Source: Absidia repens
Taxonomy: Eukaryota; Mucoromycota; Mucoromycetes; Mucorales; Cunninghamellaceae
Length of the DNA stretch: 64,000 nt
Assembly: GCA_002105175.1 (NCBI GenBank)
Contig: MCGE01000020.1
Coordinates: 434,001 to 498,000 of the forward strand
Direction: 5' to 3'
Shown here piece by piece: positions 58,860-64,000 of this stretch; position 1 is the first letter of the stretch; each line of letters starts with the position of its first letter. The notes beneath the pieces are model-generated. The model was not told the origin of the DNA and made no database searches. It saw only the letters and a list, made by a program, of their open reading frames with translations. The translations under genes and the position numbers were made by a program.

Positions 58860-59690
58860 ATTCAAACGCCGCCCACGTGAATATTTATTTATTTACTCCC
58901 AAATTTTTTTTTTTTTTTTTTTTTTTTTTACTATTCAACTTCTTTCAGGTTATTTTGGACTTATATTAGTGTCAGGACTGGATTGAAAGGGTTTTCTGCT
59001 CAGGCATTACAAGTTGCATTGGGAAACCCTTTCATTTTGGATTCAGGATTTTGGACCTCCATTAGCTGGCTTTTTGAAGTCTTCATTAGCTTGGTTTAGT
59101 GTTAGTTTGTCAATAGTTTGTATATATATATCTGAATAAAGTATGTTTCTTTTTTTTTTTTTTTTTACTTGCTTTAATAAAAAGTGTCCCATTGTTCTCT
59201 CTCATATTTGCGCAATGTATCCCTTTTTCTTTTATCATCGGTACTGATTCATGCTGACCGCTGTTACGTTTCAATAGATGAGCCTTTCGTATTTCTCATC
59301 CCTAGTAAGGTGTATTAGTTCCTATTTTACAATTGTGCCTTAGATTAGTGTTGATCATTCATCAGATCCCCTACCATTCACCCTCATGCTATCTTCGTTA
59401 GACCTTTTGTCACAATCAACCCCACGCTCTTAGCTTAGTAGTTACGATTTTCCTCCAAATAAACTACATTCCTTTTATTGCCCATTCTCTGACCGATTAT
59501 GTGATAAGCGAGACTGTTATTGCGGCTATTTTTGGTGTGTCATATTAAAGACTTGCCTTCTGGTTCACCTACTATGACTATTTTCCTTCAAGAACGACGG
59601 TGATTAATTTGCTGTTCCAGGTCGTTTGAAATTAGCAAGTTGCACTATTTAGACTACATACGGTTCATATAAATAGACCTTAAATGATGC
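58860..59690 (+). repeat. Dispersed non-coding repeat, copy D
   Basis: Head TTCAAACGCCGCCCACGTGA at 58861, a T-rich tract, then the core at about 58955-59110 with GTGTCAGGACTGGATTGAAA, AGGCATTACAAGTTGCATTG and AACCCTTTCATTTTGGATTC. It has the best version of the core inverted repeat, 10 of 10 bp (GAAAGGGTTT at 58985-58994 and AAACCCTTTC at 59024-59033). The 3' half contains AATAAA-like units and ends near 59690 with GGTTCATATAAATAGACCTT. Confidence 0.85.
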
Positions 59691-59944
59691 CATGTGTATC
59701 CACCGTTATAGAGAATTTGTCCCTGTTTTCTGACTTGCAATCGCTATCACCTATACACTCATACATATACGAACACATACACACAGTATACTCAATCAGT
59801 GCGCTTATAATACCAACCATGCGCCATCATAGCAATAAAATACATTGTAAACATCGTTTTCTACTTTATTTTTTATTCAATGTAATATACTATAAAAAAC
59901 AAAGGGATAGGTATCTATATATACTAATCTAAACACATCACACC
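59691..59944. other. Spacer after repeat copy D, no gene seen
   Basis: AT-rich with CATACAC repeats near 59770 and TATATATACT near 59915. Confidence 0.4.
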
Positions 59945-60770
59945 TCTACTATATACCAGTTTTGTCTAATGCTAATTCCAACTTCTCCAATGTGGTCGCG
60001 CGGATGCTATAGTAAAGAAAAACAAAATTAAAACATGGAGAGAGCGAGAGAAAGAAACAGAGAGAGAGAGAGTATGGTTAGTACTGAGTTTGTTTTGATC
60101 CGCGTTCTGTTCGCGCGTTTTTTTTTTTTCCTACCTACTGTATCATTATGTTGGGTATTGTCGTGGGAGTACTAAGATTGACAATGGCTTGGTTGTTGTT
60201 GATATTTTTGTGATTTGACCAATTGTTCGTCGCTAAAAGCATAGTATTTTATGTTGTTGCGAAACTATTGTACAAAAAAGAGGACATCATCATTGCCAGT
60301 CTCTTTGATCAGAAGGGGTGAGGTTGGTGTGTTCTGCTATTCAAGGGGAGTCGGTATACTGCATAGGGTTGTCAAAATGGCGGCCGCCTGGCTGAGTCCA
60401 CTCGTGTTTCTGTTGATATATGCATAAAAAGGGGAAAAAAAGTGATGGAATGGTGGTGAGGTAATCCATCCAATGTCTCAATGAGCTGATTGAAAGATAT
60501 TGGTGTCGGCAAATGAGGTCCCACGGGCTTGCACATAGTATCGTTGTCGCAATATATATATTATACAACCTACAAAGAATAAAGGAAATACAGTCAATGT
60601 TGAGTACATAGATGATTATCATTTCTTGTTTTCACTTACCTTTTGTTTGCACCCGTCGATGAATTCAAAGGATGTGTCAGTAAGGGATAGGAGCAAAAAA
60701 GAAAAAGAAAAAATAGGGGTAGACGAAGTAAAAAAAAAAAAGACGGTGTTCGAAATAATGCTTGGTGGCA
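59945..60770 (-). other. Possible small spliced minus-strand gene, model unresolved
   Basis: Splice-like signals and coding-like pieces occur in a row. KHEWTQPGGRHFDNPMQYTD follows an AACAG acceptor near 60410 and ends with SP at TGA 60341-60343. A downstream alternative, DEQLVKSQKYQQQPSHCQS (about 60237-60180), joins in phase if GTATAC at about 60361 is used as donor. IRATTLEKLELALDKTGI sits at 60003-59945 after a CTATAG acceptor. An upstream donor (AAAAG|GTAAGTG at about 60646) and acceptor (TTTGTAG) are clear. I could not choose a single consistent model or family. Confidence 0.35.
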
Positions 60771-60929
60771 TTTTTTATTTGAGCGTACTATAATTTTTCG
60801 TAAAAATGGGTGATGATGATATATAACAGAGAATAAGAAAAGTAAAAAATAAAATAAAAAGGACTATACAAAATATATAAAACATGCAGGGAATAAGAGT
60901 GGAGAGAAAGGGGGAGGAGGAGTGTGCAA
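60771..60929. other. 3' flank of the mitochondrial carrier gene
   Basis: Purine-rich AT DNA with no gene. Confidence 0.4.
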
Positions 60930-62132
60930 TTATTGAGGGTTCATGATGGATTTCAAAGTTTCATAAGTTGGGAAGAAAATACCGCAAATACCAAACCACC
61001 AGGCACTTCGTGGCAGAGCACCGGAAAAGAAGGAGCGACAAATACCAATGGATTGATTGAAAGTTCCTTGTCTCGTAGCCTTGACACGATCGACCATGCC
61101 TTTAGCAATATCCACGACAGTGACTTGACGAACACCAGCACCAGTACCGGTGGAAGCAATGGCTTTCTTTTGTGTAATCATCTTTGTACGCAAGACATCC
61201 ATAGGTGTTGTGAAATACCCGGCCAAAAATCCACTGACACCACCATACATGATACTTCGAAGGGTAGGGATATCAGCTTCCAGTTCTTCAAAGGCAGCGC
61301 CGGCCACGACTTGTTGTTCATAAGCAGCGATACGAGCAGCGTCGCCGGTAGACTTCATTCGCTTGTAAAAATCGTCCCGTACTGAGCGATGGTGGAACGC
61401 CTTGAAGTTTTCATAGGATACCAGCAGGATGATCATAAAGGGCAGATCACGAGCAGCGATGGGCCAGAATCCCTTGAATAGGCCACGAGGTCCTTCTTCT
61501 TGGAGAGTTTGTCGTATGACGTGGGTAGCGGTGGCACGTCCAGCACCATAATGATCAGTTTGTAATTTCGCTGTAATCACTTCTCGAGGAACCTTGATCA
61601 CACTGGAGGCCAGATCGCCAAGGACAGCAGAAAGCGCGGTGACGGGAATCGCCCATGATTTGTTCTTGTCCGCTACTGAAGGTAACATTTTGCCTTTACA
61701 AGCTTCGTATACACTAAATCGAGCACCACCCTATCAAAAAAAAAAAAAAAAAAAAAAAAAAAAGTGGGTGTCAGTCAAGTAGAAATGATACTATTTCGGT
61801 GATAGATAAAGTGGAATGGCTATTTACCTGGCCAGCAGCGCCCATGGCAGAGACAAAGAATCCTTTTCCAAGACTACGGGCGGTTTCTCTTGAAAAAATG
61901 GCTTTCCAATTGCTAGCAATATTGGCTTGGATCCGAGTCTTGATTGTATCAAGAGGATGCATACAGGAATAAGCCAGCGACAATGCTGTACCACCAGCAA
62001 TGAAGTGATCTACCAAAGAAAAATAATGTATAAGTATCTCACATGATATCGATTATTTTTGTTCCTAATAGTACCTTTAAAGAGTTGTGTTTGGGTTGGT
62101 ACTGATACTGAAGTGGGTACTACTACTGACAT
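60930..62132 (-). CDS. Mitochondrial carrier (SLC25), SAM-carrier-like
   Basis: An inner-membrane exchanger of three repeats. Three exons (62075-62132, 61828-62009, 60930-61730; 1,041 nt, 346 residues). Signature motifs are HPLDTIKTRIQA (repeat 1), VPREVITAKLQT (repeat 2, Glu in place of Asp) and TPMDVLRTKMIT (repeat 3). VPREVI in repeat 2, with GPRGLFKGFWPIAARDLPFM, resembles the S-adenosylmethionine carriers (yeast Pet8, SLC25A26), which bring SAM into mitochondria. The N-terminus (MSVVVPTSVSVPTQTQLFKD) lacks a clear presequence, as usual. Substrate is inferred from repeat-2 wording. A loop between repeats 2 and 3 (SVRDDFYKRMKSTGDAARIA and following residues) is longer than in Pet8, so a related carrier is possible. 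Confidence 0.82.
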
Positions 62133-62917
62133 GATGTGTGTATGTGTGTATATGTATTAATATATGTGGAGGTGTGGTGGTGGTATTCAGCTGTCTTCGG
62201 TAAAGTGCAAAAAATGGACAAGCGGATCAATAGGAATATAAGAGTTATGAGGCTCAAATAAAAAAAAAGGAAGAGAGAGATAAAAAGATGGAAAAGAGAA
62301 TGAAAGAAAAAATGGAAAAAAAGGGGGGGGGATTTAAAAAAAACCCTTTTTTTAAACCAGCCATTGATATGCAGAAAAATAAAAACCAATAGTGAGTCAA
62401 ATTGATCGACCAATCAAATGCCATAAAACCCTTACGACCACCATCTCCCAGCGTCCATTCATGATAAACTAGTCAAAAAGTCAAACTTGGTCACTGCCTT
62501 TTCGCCATTTTCATTGGCTGATAACCATAACCCGTCTGTTATCTTAGAATCAAACACATTCCCAATCATTACACAAAATAATCAACCTTTAGATAACTAC
62601 AAAGAATTATCCTTCCCTCATTTTTGTTTTTCTCTGCATGTCCATACAATGATACACCCTATACTAGCATCACAATAATAAACAACCAGTGGGCGGTTAT
62701 GTCAATCCCGTAGAGTAGTAATCACAAATACTCCCAACATTACAAAAGACACATACACCTACTGAATCCCCGACCGTCCGTCCCCAGACACTAAACTGTA
62801 AAAGATGTACAATGATTTGATTTCAAAAAAGTCAATTTTATTTTTTATTTGTATAATAATATAATATATACCGAAGCAAAAGTGCCCCATCAACTATTAC
62901 TACAAACTATATCTAAA
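62133..62917. other. Promoter of the carrier gene and 3' flank of NUP53
   Basis: About 0.8 kb, with G8 and A/T homopolymers at 62326-62356. No gene recognised. Confidence 0.45.
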
Positions 62918-64000
62918 TCACCAGTCAAATAAAATATCCTTGAAGAAACCTATCCAGCCAGTCGTCTGAGGAATCGAAGCACGGTTGGAAGTCGCCACGG
63001 TAGGTCCGCCTGCTACACTAACGCCTGCTTTCCCGGTACCCGCTGTCGTCGTTGTTGTTGTTGATGGTGATGATGGTTTCTTACTACTGCGATTTGCAAA
63101 CACGCCATCGGTGACAGGGTGGATCGATTTATAAACATGGTGATCATGTGGCTGTTCTTGGTGGTGATGGTCAGTGGGCTTGCGGGCCAAGAGTGATTTG
63201 GAGGGTATAGGCTTGAGATTTGTTGTTGCCAACGTCACACCAATCATAAACGTGTCGGCAATGACCATACGATTGCTTTTCGCTACGGCGGTTGTCGCGG
63301 ACGTCGGGGATGCATACAGGATACTAAGCCAGTTGCCAGGTGAATGTTGCGATGCTTCGATGCGGCCGTATTTTTCAAAATGGGTTCGTAACGTGTCGCT
63401 CAGGTTGGGCGGGAAGCCGAAGATCCGGATCGTACGAATTTCATCGTCCATGGTGTGATTTATGCTAATCAAAAAAAAAAAAAAAGAGAAGTATGTTGAG
63501 TTTTTACTATATCAATACATCATTATAAGGCTGGCTGAATTAATTCGTTGTGGAGGAGAGGATAGGTAGAGGGACATTACCTGGGTTCTTCTGTTTCCTC
63601 TTTTGAAGCAGACTCGGTGTTCGTTGATCTATTTTGAACACAAATATAAAAGAGTATGTTAGTATATGATCATTTTGGTCAGATCAAATGTGAACAAGGT
63701 GACGTTACTTACACCGTACTTGGTCCGTCGTCTTTTTGAGTTGTCAACTATAAGTAGATAGATAAAATAAAAGTGAGGAGGAAGCAATAACCATATGTTT
63801 TGATCTTACATCAGGTGCTTGCATGGAAGGTAGTTTTCCAGAAGAAGTATCCAGTTCATGATCTTCGGCTAGTTGTTCTTCTTCTTGTTGTCGTTCAGGG
63901 AGATGTGCACCAGCAAAGAATATAGGTAAAGCATTATCGTGAGAGGCTTTTGTGATTCGTCCTTCCGCGGGTATCAGAACGTTAGGGGCAGTTGCGGGTG
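62918..64000 (-). CDS. NUP53: Nucleoporin NUP53/NUP35 (MPPN RRM domain), 3' part; 5' end off the right edge
   Basis: A scaffold nucleoporin that links the inner ring to the pore membrane. Exons visible: 63810-64000 (cut by the window), 63713-63747, 63581-63628 and 62918-63464. The Nup35-type RRM starts with TIRIFGFPPNLSDTLRTHFE and continues KYGRIEASQHSPGNWLSILY, then MVIADTFMIGVTLA. That is the usual VTVFGFPP / GNWxxIxY / FxIGV pattern of this atypical dimerising RRM. A Ser/Thr-rich linker follows. The C-terminus TTGWIGFFKDILFDW is an amphipathic Trp/Phe helix like the membrane-binding end of yeast Nup53. The upstream exon is Gln/Glu-rich (PERQQEEEQLAEDHE). The translation start lies outside the window. 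Confidence 0.88.

Noticed and set aside
8309..59690. The repeat family as LTR retrotransposon, LINE or tRNA-SINE
   Set aside because: No reverse transcriptase or integrase, no 5'-TG/CA-3' ends with target duplications seen by eye, and the TTCAAATCCCG word at the head resembles a B box only partly, with no A box upstream. Left as unclassified.
1..64000. CRISPR arrays, bacterial operons, insertion sequences
   Set aside because: The window is eukaryotic; no regularly spaced identical repeats, no transposase frames.

Overview
The window looks like nuclear DNA from a filamentous, early-diverging (Mucoromycota-type) fungus. Genes carry many short introns (about 50-110 nt) with GTAAG/GTATG-type donors and TAG/CAG acceptors. 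Intergenic DNA is AT-rich with long A/T homopolymers. The gene set is eukaryotic-housekeeping with fungal-specific families (GPR1/FUN34/YaaH acetate transporter, DUF3020 zinc-finger factor, Vezatin/Inp2-like protein). A species cannot be named from sequence alone.

Layout. 0-7 kb: the 3' part of ribosomal protein uS12 (RPS23) converges on proteasome subunit RPN10; then a Yop1/REEP-type ER-shaping protein and a SAM-dependent methyltransferase. 7-13 kb: gene-poor DNA with two copies (A, B) of a ~1 kb dispersed non-coding repeat around one 60-residue gene. 13-27.6 kb: an HACD/PTPLA-like membrane protein, an MFSD1-like transporter, repeat copy E, an acetate transporter, a type II membrane glycosyltransferase, a CRAL-TRIO (Sec14) protein, a C2H2+DUF3020 factor and a Vezatin-like protein. 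29-36 kb: a YheT/ABHD-type hydrolase, repeat copy C, a p24 cargo receptor and a CaMK1-like kinase. 36-39 kb: gene-poor, with inverted repeat copy F and a probable gene remnant. 39.3-56 kb: one very large minus-strand gene of roughly 55 exons that reads as a complete DNA-PKcs ortholog (about 4,100 residues by my count). 56-64 kb: an unrecognised Ser/Thr-rich protein, tRNA-Arg(ACG), repeat copies G and D, a SAM-carrier-like mitochondrial carrier and the 3' part of nucleoporin NUP53/NUP35.

For thirteen protein genes I placed every exon boundary by eye and the spliced lengths came out divisible by three, so those models are firm. The two most noteworthy signals are: (1) a full-length DNA-PKcs, a kinase absent from the model yeasts, carrying S/T-Q clusters at the two positions that match the human autophosphorylation clusters; (2) a repeat family with a CCGCCCACGTG-like head, a pyrimidine tract and a conserved core able to form a hairpin with at least one compensated base pair. 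Several very small exons (11, 14, 22, 25 and 27 nt) interrupt functional motifs.
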